64,000 nucleotides of DNA from Ornithinimicrobium tianjinense (GTDB lineage Bacteria; Actinomycetota; Actinomycetes; Actinomycetales; Dermatophilaceae), in contig NZ_BMEM01000004.1 of assembly GCF_014636495.1 (NCBI RefSeq), positions 35,994 to 99,993 on the forward strand, in the 5' to 3' direction. The position numbers and the translations under genes were made by a program. Below the pieces are notes generated by a model. That model was given only the letters and a program-made list of their open reading frames with translations, did not search any database and had not been told where the DNA came from. This document shows, in pieces, positions 27,721-36,186 of the stretch. How positions within the stretch are numbered: position 1 is the stretch's first letter; each line of letters begins with the position of its first letter.

Positions 27721-27780
27721 CGCGACCGGACAGGCGTTGCTGCCGCACCACCCGCAACCGGACAGGCGTTGCTGCCGCAC
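27721..27780 (-). repeat. Two inverted copies of the 33-bp repeat family
   Basis: Two units on the minus strand, 27721-27748 and 27752-27780, contain ACCGGACAGGCGTTGCTGCC. This is the complement, with two substitutions, of the core repeated six times at 28517-28706. The two blocks thus flank the gene at 27940-28464 in inverted orientation. Confidence 0.85.
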
Positions 27781-27794
27781 CACCGCTGGTGGCG

Positions 27795-27891
27795 TGCAGT
27801 CAGACCGGCACTTTTCTCTGCTCGCGCCGGGCAGTCCCCAGACCACGCGCCCGGCGCGGGGGGCGGTGCGGAAAGTGCCGGTCTGACTGCA
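27795..27891. terminator. Nested inverted repeat between convergent genes
   Basis: Perfect 20-base arms (27795-27814 and 27872-27891, beginning TGCAGTCAGACC) enclose 57 bases. Within them a second 9-bp inverted repeat, GCGCCGGGC/GCCCGGCGC (27824-27832 and 27849-27857), could form a smaller hairpin. It sits between the 3' ends of fadE5 and the next, opposite gene, so a bidirectional terminator is the simplest reading. Confidence 0.65.
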
Positions 27892-27939
27892 TACCCGAGA
27901 CGAAGCGGGCAGCGCTCACGCACCCGACACGCGCGCTCC

Positions 27940-28464
27940 TCAGGTGCGGCGACCGCTGGGCCTCACGAGCGCGACCTCTGCCTCAGGCCCCCATTCGTAG
28001 TCGTCGTCGCACCGGTAGCCCCGCAGCCAGGGCTCCCCGTCGACGACCCTGAGATAGAAGCCCTTGGGGTGCTCGATATCGGGACTGACCGGCACCGAGG
28101 CGACGTGCACGGCACCGGTCGGTGGTCGGCCGGCGGACAGGACCGAGTCCGGGGCTTCCGGCTGGTCCAGGGTGGCGAGCCTCAGGTATGGCGCGGTGAC
28201 CAGCGGGGACGGTTCCAGCCCCAGTGCGGAGGCAGCGTCGAGCACCTGACCCAAGGTGCCGCCGTCGACGAGCCCGAGCTCGCTCACCGTCCGCCGGACC
28301 ACGGTGAGCGTGCTCGCCGAGACGTGGTCGAAGTCCCGGTGCTCGAGCAGCGTCTCGGCGTGCACGTTGAGCTGCACTCCGGCGCGGGTCAGCGCTCGGC
28401 GAAGCTCCTCGCGGCAGAGGCCACCCACCTCGATCGTGATCGGGTCCCGCTCAGCCTCTCGCAC
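27940..28464 (-). CDS. Hypothetical protein flanked by inverted repeat arrays
   Basis: This roughly 174-residue soluble protein belongs to no family recognised here. It reads ITIEVGGLCREELRRALTRAGVQLNVHAETLLEHRDFDHV, then TLTVVRRTVSELGLVDGGTLGQVLDAASALGLEPSPLVTAPYLRLA. The C-terminal half is compact with WLRGYRCDDDYEWGPEAEVALVRPSGR. The start is uncertain: the open frame extends to 28521, but its first codons lie within the repeat array, so the GTG at 28464 is preferred. Confidence 0.6.
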   Translation of the reverse strand: MREAERDPITIEVGGLCREELRRALTRAGVQLNVHAETLLEHRDFDHVSASTLTVVRRTVSELGLVDGGTLGQVLDAASALGLEPSPLVTAPYLRLATLDQPEAPDSVLSAGRPPTGAVHVASVPVSPDIEHPKGFYLRVVDGEPWLRGYRCDDDYEWGPEAEVALVRPSGRRT

Positions 28465-28516
28465 GCGGACATCATGTCCGATCCGGGGCGCCGCACCTGG
28501 GCCGAGACCCCACCCC

Positions 28517-28706
28517 GGCACTAACGCCTGTCCGGTCGCGGGTGGAGCGGCACTAACGCCTGTCCGGTCGCCAGAGGGAGCGGCACTAACGCCTGTCCGG
28601 TCGCGGGGTGGTGCGGCACTAACGCCTGTCCGGTCGCGGGTGGAGCGGCACTAACGCCTGTCCGGTCGCGGGATGGTGCGGCACTAACGCCTGTCCGGTC
28701 GCGGGG
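28517..28706 (+). repeat. Tandem array of a 32-33-bp repeat, six units
   Basis: Six units begin at 28517, 28549, 28582, 28615, 28647 and 28680, each starting GGCACTAACGCCTGTCCGGT. The short ends alternate between two forms, GGTGGAGC and GGTGGTGC-like. Not a CRISPR: unit-to-unit sequence is nearly continuous and there are no unique spacers. Inverted relatives lie at 27721-27780. Confidence 0.9.
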
Positions 28707-28712
28707 CGGCGT

Positions 28713-29462
<750 letters not shown>

Positions 29463-29524
29463 ACCCCCGAGTGTGCCGGGCAAGGCGGACAGGGTGTGTC
29501 CGCGGTCGGTGGCAGGCTGGGGGT

Positions 29525-30478
29525 ATGACGGACACCACCGCCCGCGTGCTCCAGCTCCTGGGACTGCTGCAGGGTCGGGCGATCTGGACCGGGCCGGAGC
29601 TGGCCGAGCGCCTCGGGGTGACCACCCGCAGCGTGCGGCGCGACGTGGAGCGGCTGCGGCAGCTGGGCTACCCGGTGCGCGCGAGCACGGGGGTCGGTGG
29701 CGGCTACCAGCTGGGCGCCGGCGGCAAGCTGCCCCCGCTGCTGCTGGACCCCGAGGAGGCGGTCGCCGTCACGGTGAGCCTGCGGCTGGCGGCCGGCGGC
29801 TCGGTCACCGGCGTCGAGGACTCCGCGCTGCGCGCCCTGGCCAAGCTGGACCAGGTGCTGCCGGCGACGCTGCGCGGCGAGGTGGAGGCCATCAGCCATG
29901 CCGTGGCCGTCGTGGAGGGCGTCAACATGCCCGTCGACGCCCGCCTGCTCAGCACGGTCGCCCGCGCCTGCCGCGACCGGGTGCTGCTCGACTTCGCCTA
30001 CCTCGCGCGCGACGGCGCGGCCAGCACCCGCCGGGTCGAGCCCTACCGCGTCGTGGCGATGGGCAGGCGGTGGTACCTCCTGGCCTGGGACACCGACCGC
30101 GGCGACTGGCGATCCTTCCGCCTCGACCGGGTCGAGGTGCCCAGCGTGCACGCGACGACCTTCCGCTCCACCGCCCGCGAGGCGCCCGACCCGGTCGACT
30201 ACGTGCGCGACTCCGTCCTGCGCTCCCCCTACCGGTATGTCGCACGCCTGCGCCTTCACGCTCCGCTGGACGACGTCGTGGCCAGGGTGCCGCAGAACGC
30301 CGGCCGGCTGACCGACCTCGGCGACGGCACCTGCGAGCTGGAGACGGGCGCCGAGACCCTCGACTACCTCGCCATCGAGACGCTCTGGCTGGGCGTGGCC
30401 TTCGAGGTCCTCGAGCCGCCGGAGCTGAGGGAGACGGTGCGCGAGCTGGCCGACCGGCTCACCGCCGCGGTGGGATGA
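29525..30478 (+). CDS. HTH/WYL-domain transcriptional regulator
   Basis: The 317-residue regulator has an N-terminal winged helix (RVLQLLGLLQGRAIWTGPELAERLGVTTRSVRRDVERLRQLGYPV). GGGYQLGAGGKLPPLLLDPEEAVAVTVSL follows. The WYL domain includes RVEPYRVVAMGRRWYLLAWDTDRGDWRSFRLDRV. WYL domains sense nucleic acids or nucleotides in several studied members. Divergence from the hydrolase suggests local control. Its stop lies just before a very long hairpin. Confidence 0.9.
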   Translation: MTDTTARVLQLLGLLQGRAIWTGPELAERLGVTTRSVRRDVERLRQLGYPVRASTGVGGGYQLGAGGKLPPLLLDPEEAVAVTVSLRLAAGGSVTGVEDSALRALAKLDQVLPATLRGEVEAISHAVAVVEGVNMPVDARLLSTVARACRDRVLLDFAYLARDGAASTRRVEPYRVVAMGRRWYLLAWDTDRGDWRSFRLDRVEVPSVHATTFRSTAREAPDPVDYVRDSVLRSPYRYVARLRLHAPLDDVVARVPQNAGRLTDLGDGTCELETGAETLDYLAIETLWLGVAFEVLEPPELRETVRELADRLTAAVG

Positions 30479-30498
30479 CCTCGGGCACGGAACGCACG

Positions 30499-30568
30499 CG
30501 TCCCGCGGTGATCGTCACGCGGAAGTCGGGAACGGTCCTGACTTCTGCGTGACGATCACCGCGGGACG
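30499..30568. terminator. Very long hairpin between convergent genes
   Basis: Two 29-base arms (30499-30527 and 30540-30568) pair with a single mismatch around a 12-base loop. The arms begin CGTCCCGCGGTGATCG. The position between the 3' ends of the WYL gene and rocD fits a bidirectional terminator, though the stem is about twice the usual length. Confidence 0.75.
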
Positions 30569-30593
30569 GGATCGTGCTCTGCCGCTGAGGCGC

Positions 30594-31817
30594 TCAGGCC
30601 TGCTTGGCCTCGGTGACGACCTCAGTCAGGGCGTCGGTGATGATCTTCAGCTCCTCGCTGGTGATGGTCAGCGGCGGGGCCAGGCGGATGGTCGAGCCGT
30701 GGGTGTCCTTGGCCAGGACGCCCTTCTTGGCCAGCTTCTTGCAGGCCTCCTTGCCGGTCATCAGATCGGTGGAGATGTCGATGCCCGCCCAGAGCCCGCG
30801 CACCCGCACCTCGTCGACGCCCTGGCCGATGAGCGCCTCGAGCGCCTCACGGAACTGGCCCTCGAGGTTGGCGGCGTTCTGCTGGTGCTCGCCGGTCTCG
30901 AGCAGCTCGCAGACCGCCAGCCCGACGGCTGCCGCGAGCGGGTTGCCGCCGAAGGTCGAGCCGTGGGTGCCCGGGGTGATGACGTTCATGACCTCGGCGT
31001 CCGCGGCCACGGCGGAGACGGGGACGATGCCGCCGCCGAGCGCCTTGCCGAGGGTGTAGAGGTCGGCCTCGACGCCCTCGTACTGGCACGCGAGCGTGGT
31101 GCCGACCCGGCCCAGGCCGGCCTGGATCTCGTCGGCGATCATCAGGACGTTCTTGGCGGTGCACAGCTCGCGCAGGCCCGGCAGGAAGCCCTCCTTGGGG
31201 ATCTTCACGCCCTGCTCGCCCTGGATCGGCTCGACGAGCACGGCGACGGTGTGGTCGTCGATCGCGGCCTCGATGGCAGCGAGGTCGCCGTAGGGGACCG
31301 ACTCGAAGCCCTGGGTGTAGGGGCCGTAGTGGTCGCGCGCCTCCGGGTCGTCGGAGAAGGAGATGATCGTGGTGGTCCGGCCGTGGAAGTTGCCGTCCAT
31401 GACGATGATCTTGGCCTGCTCGGCCGGGACGCCCTTGACGAGGTAGCCCCACTTGCGGGCGATCTTCAGCGCGGTCTCGACGGCCTCGGCCCCGGTGTTC
31501 ATCGGCAGGATCATGTCCTTGCCCACCAGCTCGGCGAGCTTGGCGCAGAACGGGCCCAGCTGGTCGTTGTGGAAGGCGCGGCTGGTCAGCGTGGACCGGT
31601 CGAGCTGGTCCTTGGCCGCCTGGACGAGGGCGGGGTGACGGTGCCCGAAGTTGAGCGCGGAGTAGCCGGACAGGGCGTCGAGGTAGCGGTTGCCCTCCAC
31701 ATCGGTGACCCAGATGCCCTCGGCGTGCTCGACGACGACCGGCAGCGGGCTGTAGTTGTGCGCAGCGACCTTGTCCTCGAGGTCGATGAAGTCCTGGTTG
31801 GTGGACAGCTCAGTCAT
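30594..31817 (-). CDS. rocD: Ornithine--oxo-acid aminotransferase
   Basis: The 407-residue class III aminotransferase converts ornithine to glutamate-5-semialdehyde in arginine/ornithine catabolism. PMNTGAEAVETALKIARKWGYLVKG and MDGNFHGRTTTIISFSDDPEARDHYGPY are ornithine aminotransferase hallmarks. The Asp of MIADEIQAGLGRVG and the Lys of LYTLGKALGGGIVPVS bind PLP. Start MTELSTNQDF was chosen; an ATG three codons earlier is possible. It follows an MFS transporter gene after about 100 bases that hold an ArgR-like palindrome. Confidence 0.93.
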   Translation of the reverse strand: MTELSTNQDFIDLEDKVAAHNYSPLPVVVEHAEGIWVTDVEGNRYLDALSGYSALNFGHRHPALVQAAKDQLDRSTLTSRAFHNDQLGPFCAKLAELVGKDMILPMNTGAEAVETALKIARKWGYLVKGVPAEQAKIIVMDGNFHGRTTTIISFSDDPEARDHYGPYTQGFESVPYGDLAAIEAAIDDHTVAVLVEPIQGEQGVKIPKEGFLPGLRELCTAKNVLMIADEIQAGLGRVGTTLACQYEGVEADLYTLGKALGGGIVPVSAVAADAEVMNVITPGTHGSTFGGNPLAAAVGLAVCELLETGEHQQNAANLEGQFREALEALIGQGVDEVRVRGLWAGIDISTDLMTGKEACKKLAKKGVLAKDTHGSTIRLAPPLTITSEELKIITDALTEVVTEAKQA

Positions 31818-31887
31818 GCGGGTCATCCTAGGGCTCGGGGGTTGGTGCAGGAACACAGCCTCGCGTCGGCTAGTCATGCAGACTACA

Positions 31888-31899
31888 GCATAAGTATGC
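31888..31899 (-). promoter_or_regulatory. Candidate ArgR operator upstream of rocD
   Basis: GCATAAGTATGC has the same GCATA-NN-TATGC core as the palindrome upstream of argG. It lies about 70 bases before the rocD start in a short AT-richer spacer. An offset ATGC...GCAT half-pair overlaps it. Confidence 0.5.
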
Positions 31900-31919
31900 A
31901 GTGTCCGCGCGGACGCTCC

Positions 31920-33263
31920 TCAGCTGACGTCCAGGGCGTCGCCGGCCTGCTCCGGGAGCAGCAACCAGGCGGCCGCGGCGCCGACCCCGAAGGCCGCGCC
32001 GAAGACGACGAAGAGCGCCGCGTTGCCCCAGGCGCCGAGGATCACCGGCACGAGCAGCGGGGCCGCGATCGAGGCGATGCGGCCGAAGCCGGCGGCCGCC
32101 CCGGCCCCCGAGGCGCGCAGGGTGGTCGGGTAGATCTCGGGCGTGACGGCGTACAGCGCGCCCCAGGCCCCGAGGTTGAAGAAGCTCAGCGCGCAGCCGG
32201 CGGCGATGATCTGCCACACCTCCCCCGCCATCCCGAAGAGCACGGCCGCCACGCCGGAGCCCACCAGGAAGGTGGCCAGCGTGGCGCGGCGCCCCCACAC
32301 CTCGACGAGGACGGCGGCCACGGCATACCCCGGCAGCTGCGCGAGCGTGATGACGAGCGTGTAGCCGAAGGAGCGCACGAGGTCGAAGCCCTGCGCGTGC
32401 AGCAGGCTCGGCAGCCAGATGAAGGCGCCGTAGTAGGAGAAGTTGACGAAGAACCAGACCAGCCAGATCCCCAGGGTCCGGACCCGGTATGCCGTGCTCC
32501 ACAGCTCACCGGGAGTGCGCGCCGGAGCGGGTGGCAGGGGACGGCTCTCGACCGCGTCGACGCCGGCCGACACCTCGAAACGGCGGACCACGGCCTCGGC
32601 CTCGTCGACCCGGCCGCGGCGCTCGAGGAAGAGCGGCGACTCGGGCAGGCCGAGGCGGACGACGACGGCATACAGGGCGGGCACGATCCCCAGCGCGAAG
32701 GCCCAGCGCCAGCCGTCCGCGGAGGTGGGGACCACGAAGAACCCGATTAGGGCGGCGAGGATCCAGCCGACCGCCCAGAAGGACTCCAGGATCACCACCA
32801 TCCGCCCGCGGATCCGCGTCGGCGAGAGCTCGCTGACCAGCGTGGAGGCGACGGGCAGCTCGGCCCCGAGGCCCAGACCGACGAGGAAGCGCAGGACCAG
32901 CAGCATCGCGAGGCCGGTCGCCAGCGCCGAGGCGCCGGTCGCCAGGCCGTAGATCAGCAGGGTGAGCGCGAAGACCGTGCGGCGCCCGTAGCGGTCGGCG
33001 AGCATCCCGCCGACGGTGGCTCCCAGCGCCATCCCGACGAAGCCGATCGACAGCAGCCACGACTGCTCGGTGCGGGTGAGGTCCCACTGCGTGGCGATCG
33101 CCAGGCCGACGAAGCTGATGAGCCCGACGTCCATCGCGTCCAGGGCCCACCCGGCGCCGGCGCCGGCGAGGACCCTGGTGTGCGTTCTGGTGTAGGGAAG
33201 CCGACCCATCCGCTCGGGACGGGTCGGCTTCTCGGCCGCCACCGGGGGCGTCGTCGTGGACAT
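31920..33263 (-). CDS. MFS transporter, metabolite:H+ symporter type
   Basis: The 447-residue protein has twelve predicted helices. It carries the MFS loop motifs GGMLADRYGRRTVF (between helices 2 and 3) and RFLVGLGLGAELPVASTLVSELSPTRIRGRM, of the sugar-porter/NiaP group. LPESPLFLERRGR precedes the central loop. The substrate is not evident; its placement between yajQ and rocD does not prove an amino-acid substrate. Confidence 0.85.
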   Translation of the reverse strand: MSTTTPPVAAEKPTRPERMGRLPYTRTHTRVLAGAGAGWALDAMDVGLISFVGLAIATQWDLTRTEQSWLLSIGFVGMALGATVGGMLADRYGRRTVFALTLLIYGLATGASALATGLAMLLVLRFLVGLGLGAELPVASTLVSELSPTRIRGRMVVILESFWAVGWILAALIGFFVVPTSADGWRWAFALGIVPALYAVVVRLGLPESPLFLERRGRVDEAEAVVRRFEVSAGVDAVESRPLPPAPARTPGELWSTAYRVRTLGIWLVWFFVNFSYYGAFIWLPSLLHAQGFDLVRSFGYTLVITLAQLPGYAVAAVLVEVWGRRATLATFLVGSGVAAVLFGMAGEVWQIIAAGCALSFFNLGAWGALYAVTPEIYPTTLRASGAGAAAGFGRIASIAAPLLVPVILGAWGNAALFVVFGAAFGVGAAAAWLLLPEQAGDALDVS

Positions 33264-33282
33264 GACGGCAGGGTATGCCGCG

Positions 33283-33780
33283 TCAGCGGTAGTTGGTGAA
33301 CTGGATCGCGAAGTCCAGGTCCTTGCCCTTCAGGAGGCGCTGGACCTCCTGCAGGTCGTCGCGGGACTTGGAGGTCACCCGCAGCTCGTCGCCCTGGATC
33401 TGGGCCTTGACGCTCTTGGGCCCCTCCTCGCGGATGATCCTGGAGACCTTCTTGGCGTTCTCGCTGGAGATGCCCTCGCTCAGGGCGGCGTCGAGCTTGA
33501 ACTCCTTGACGGAGAGCCGGGGCACGCCGTCGTTGCTGTAGTCGAGGTGCTTGAGCGACACACCGCGCTTGACCAGCTTGGTCTGGAGCACGTCGAGGAC
33601 CGCCAGGCAGCGCTCCTCGCTGTTGGCGGTCATCTTGATGCTCTCCCCGGCCAGCTCGACGGAGGCCCCGACGTTCTTGAAGTCGTAGCGCTGGCTGATC
33701 TCCTTGGCGGCCTGGTTGACGGCGTTGGCCACCTCCTGGTGGTCCACCTTGCTGACGATGTCGAAGGACGAGTCGGCCAT
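33283..33780 (-). CDS. YajQ family nucleotide-binding protein
   Basis: The 165-residue protein reads MADSSFDIVSKVDHQEVANAVNQAAKEISQRYDFKN ... KVSRIIREEGPKSVKAQIQGDELRVTSKSRDDLQ. It is a complete YajQ/UPF0234 protein with two ACT-like folds. Family members bind nucleotides, and some act as cyclic-di-GMP receptors in other bacteria. An octamer GGCATACC lies just upstream of its start. Confidence 0.92.
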   Translation of the reverse strand: MADSSFDIVSKVDHQEVANAVNQAAKEISQRYDFKNVGASVELAGESIKMTANSEERCLAVLDVLQTKLVKRGVSLKHLDYSNDGVPRLSVKEFKLDAALSEGISSENAKKVSRIIREEGPKSVKAQIQGDELRVTSKSRDDLQEVQRLLKGKDLDFAIQFTNYR

Positions 33781-33871
33781 GACGGCATACCTCCTGTGCC
33801 CGCGGGCGCTCGGTTCGGAACTGCTCGATGAGACTGTTATCCTTTCATCCGCGCGCCGCCGTGCGCGCACT

Positions 33872-33954
33872 GGCAGGTTGTCCGAGTGGCCAATGGAAGC
33901 GGACTGTAAATCCGTCGGCGTACGCCTACGCAGGTTCGAATCCTGCACCTGCCA
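33872..33954 (+). tRNA. tRNA-Tyr (GTA)
   Basis: This class II tRNA of 83 nucleotides has acceptor GGCAGGT/ACCTGCC. The anticodon in GGACTGTAAATCC is GTA. A long variable arm (TCGGCGTACGCCTACG region), T-arm CAGGTTCGAATCCTG and discriminator A are seen. Confidence 0.95.
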
Positions 33955-33960
33955 CCCACT

Positions 33961-33995
33961 GACGAAGGCCCCGCGAGCTCCGCGGGGCCTTCGTC
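33961..33995 (+). terminator. tRNA-Tyr terminator
   Basis: A perfect 15-bp stem GACGAAGGCCCCGCG / CGCGGGGCCTTCGTC has the loop AGCTC and begins six bases after the tRNA. Confidence 0.9.
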
Positions 33996-34108
33996 GTCCC
34001 TGGGCCGCTCCTTCAGGACGGGGGTGTGCAACACCGCCTCCGCCAGGCACATAGTGGGGGTGTCGCCGCCAGCCGGTGCCGACGCCGACACGACCGAGGA
34101 GGGCAGCG

Positions 34109-34654
34109 ATGGCGCTACGCCTCGCGGGGAACGACCCGCCGGAGACGTCCGTCCGCGACCAGCGGGACGCCACCTGGTTCGACGGGTTCTTCGCCCAGCA
34201 CGCGACGTCCGTCCACCGCTACTTCGTGCGGCGGGCCGCCCACGACGACGTCGACGACCTGACCGCCGAGGTCTTCGCGACGGCCTGGCGCCGCAGGGAC
34301 AAGGTCCCCGAGGGGTTCGAGCTGCCGTGGCTCTACAAGACGGCCTCCTTCGTCCTCGCCAACCACCGTCGCAAGCCGACCCTCACCCTGATCGCGGAGT
34401 ACGGCCGCGGCGAGGAGGAGGCGAGCACCACCCGCAGCGTCGACCCGGCCGATCTGGTGATGGCCGACGACGAGGTGCGGCGCGCCATGTCCAAGATCAG
34501 CGCCCGTGACCGCACGGTGCTGATGCTGCACGCCTGGGAGGGACTGGACGGGGAAGGCCTCGCTCACGCGCTGGGCCTCACGCGAGGCGGGGCAGCGGCC
34601 GCGCTCTCACGTGCCAGGGCCCGGCTCCGCGACGCCTGGGACGACGACCACTAG
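34109..34654 (+). CDS. ECF sigma-70 family RNA polymerase sigma factor
   Basis: The 181-residue sigma factor has region 2 (FDGFFAQHATSVHRYFVRRAAHDDVDDLTAEVFATAWRRRDKVP) and region 4 (AMSKISARDRTVLMLHAWEGLDGEGLAHALGLTRGGAAAALSRARARLRDA). The ATG with GAGGAGGG five bases upstream is chosen over an earlier in-frame ATG. The gene that follows encodes a membrane protein with a cytoplasmic N-terminus, a likely anti-sigma partner. Confidence 0.9.
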   Translation: MALRLAGNDPPETSVRDQRDATWFDGFFAQHATSVHRYFVRRAAHDDVDDLTAEVFATAWRRRDKVPEGFELPWLYKTASFVLANHRRKPTLTLIAEYGRGEEEASTTRSVDPADLVMADDEVRRAMSKISARDRTVLMLHAWEGLDGEGLAHALGLTRGGAAAALSRARARLRDAWDDDH

Positions 34655-34712
34655 GTCGACGTCATACCCACCACCTGCCACCACCTGCACCACCCACTGC
34701 AAGGAGATCATC

Positions 34713-36158
34713 ATGGTCGACCACGACGAGGCGATGGCGCGGCTGCGCGACAGCGACCCCGCGACCGGATCCCACCCCGACCTCAACGCCCTCCGCTCGC
34801 TCGTCGCCGGCAAGGCCCCGGCGAGCCAGGGCACCGACCACGTCACCGCGGTCCACGACGACCTGATGCGCGGTCCATCCCTGCGCGCCCCCTGGATCGC
34901 GGCCGCCGCGGTCGCCGCCCTGGGCTTCGGCGGCGGTGGCTACGCGCTGGGCGCCGCCGGGGGCGGCGAGACGCCGATCGTCTCCGCCTCCAGCACCGAG
35001 GACGACAGCCGCGACGACGGCACCGACAGCGGGACGGCCGGGGAGTCCGCGCCGCTCGGTGACGATGGCGCCGCTGCCACCGCGATGCCCGGCGTGGACG
35101 CGATGGGCTCCGACGAGAAGAGCATGGCGGGCGGCAGCGGCGCGATGTTCGACATGGGTCCGGTGCGGCTCCAGGCGGGGCCGGGTCTGTCGGCCGAGCG
35201 GGGCACGGCCCCGGTGCGGGCCCTGACCACCGACGAGGACCCGGCGGCGTTCCTCGCCGCCTGGGCCGAGCGGATCGACTTCCAGGGCGTCGCGCCCCAG
35301 CCGGAGTCGGAGGGCGCCGGCTGGTACGGCGAGCACGTCCTCATCGAGGTCGACACCATGCGCGTGCTGTCGGTCAGCACCGCGGGCGGAGCGCTGCAGC
35401 TCAGCTACGAGGACCAGCTCCGCAGCCCCTACTGCACCGACATGTACGAGGGCATGAGCGCCGAGGACCTCGCGACGATGAAGGAGGAGTTCGCCCGCGC
35501 GATGGGCCCGGACATCCCCTTCCCGGACCAGGCGGAGTGCCAGCCTCCCGACGGTGCGCTCCCCACCACGGAGCAGGCGGTCGCTGCGGCGAAGGACTTC
35601 TTCGCCAGCACCGGCCTGGACGTCTCGGACTACACGCTGCAGGCGTCGGAGTACCAGGATCCTGGGGTCAACTACGTCATGGTCGAGGGCTGGCCCGAGG
35701 GTCAGCGCGGAGGCGAGCTGATGATCAACGCCAGCGTCGGCCCCGACGGGGTCTACAGCGCCTGGGGCGCGGTCGGCGAGATGACGTCGCTCGGTGACTA
35801 CCCGGTGATCTCCGCCGTCGAGGCGGTGGAGCGCTACGGGCAGCGAGCGTTCGCGGTGGAGTACACCGTGACGCTCGCCGAGGACCTCGCCGCCCAGTCC
35901 GGCCCGACCGACTCGCTCACGATGCCGGTCCCCGAGTACGACCCGCCGGAGAGCGGCCCGCTCGCTCCCGGCGACCCGCTGCCGCTCCTGATGGCGGACA
36001 AGGTCGTCACCGACGCCGAGCTCACGAGCGGCACGATGTGGACCAGCTCCGGCTCGGTCGAGGTGCCCGCCTGGAAGCTCGTGACCGACGACGGCGCGCA
36101 CTACAGCGTGCTGGCGCTCACCGACGAGTCGATCAAGTGGGTGGACTGGCGGCAGTAG
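34713..36158 (+). CDS. Membrane-anchored partner of the ECF sigma factor (putative)
   Basis: The 481-residue protein has a cytoplasmic N-terminus of about 55 residues (DEAMARLRDSDPATGSHPDLNALRSLVAG). One membrane helix follows (APWIAAAAVAALGFGGGGYALGAAGG), then a long extracytoplasmic part. The layout and the clean AAGGAG ribosome site just after the sigma gene suggest an anti-sigma/sensor role. No HCC zinc anti-sigma motif is seen, so this is inference from position. The external domain is not recognised. Confidence 0.7.
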   Translation: MVDHDEAMARLRDSDPATGSHPDLNALRSLVAGKAPASQGTDHVTAVHDDLMRGPSLRAPWIAAAAVAALGFGGGGYALGAAGGGETPIVSASSTEDDSRDDGTDSGTAGESAPLGDDGAAATAMPGVDAMGSDEKSMAGGSGAMFDMGPVRLQAGPGLSAERGTAPVRALTTDEDPAAFLAAWAERIDFQGVAPQPESEGAGWYGEHVLIEVDTMRVLSVSTAGGALQLSYEDQLRSPYCTDMYEGMSAEDLATMKEEFARAMGPDIPFPDQAECQPPDGALPTTEQAVAAAKDFFASTGLDVSDYTLQASEYQDPGVNYVMVEGWPEGQRGGELMINASVGPDGVYSAWGAVGEMTSLGDYPVISAVEAVERYGQRAFAVEYTVTLAEDLAAQSGPTDSLTMPVPEYDPPESGPLAPGDPLPLLMADKVVTDAELTSGTMWTSSGSVEVPAWKLVTDDGAHYSVLALTDESIKWVDWRQ

Positions 36159-36186
36159 CCGGCGGCCCGGGTGGCACGATGCGTCC

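Noticed and set aside
28517-28706. CRISPR-like array
   Set aside because: Units of 32-33 bases follow each other almost without gaps. There are no unique spacers and no cas genes in the window; this is a simple tandem repeat.
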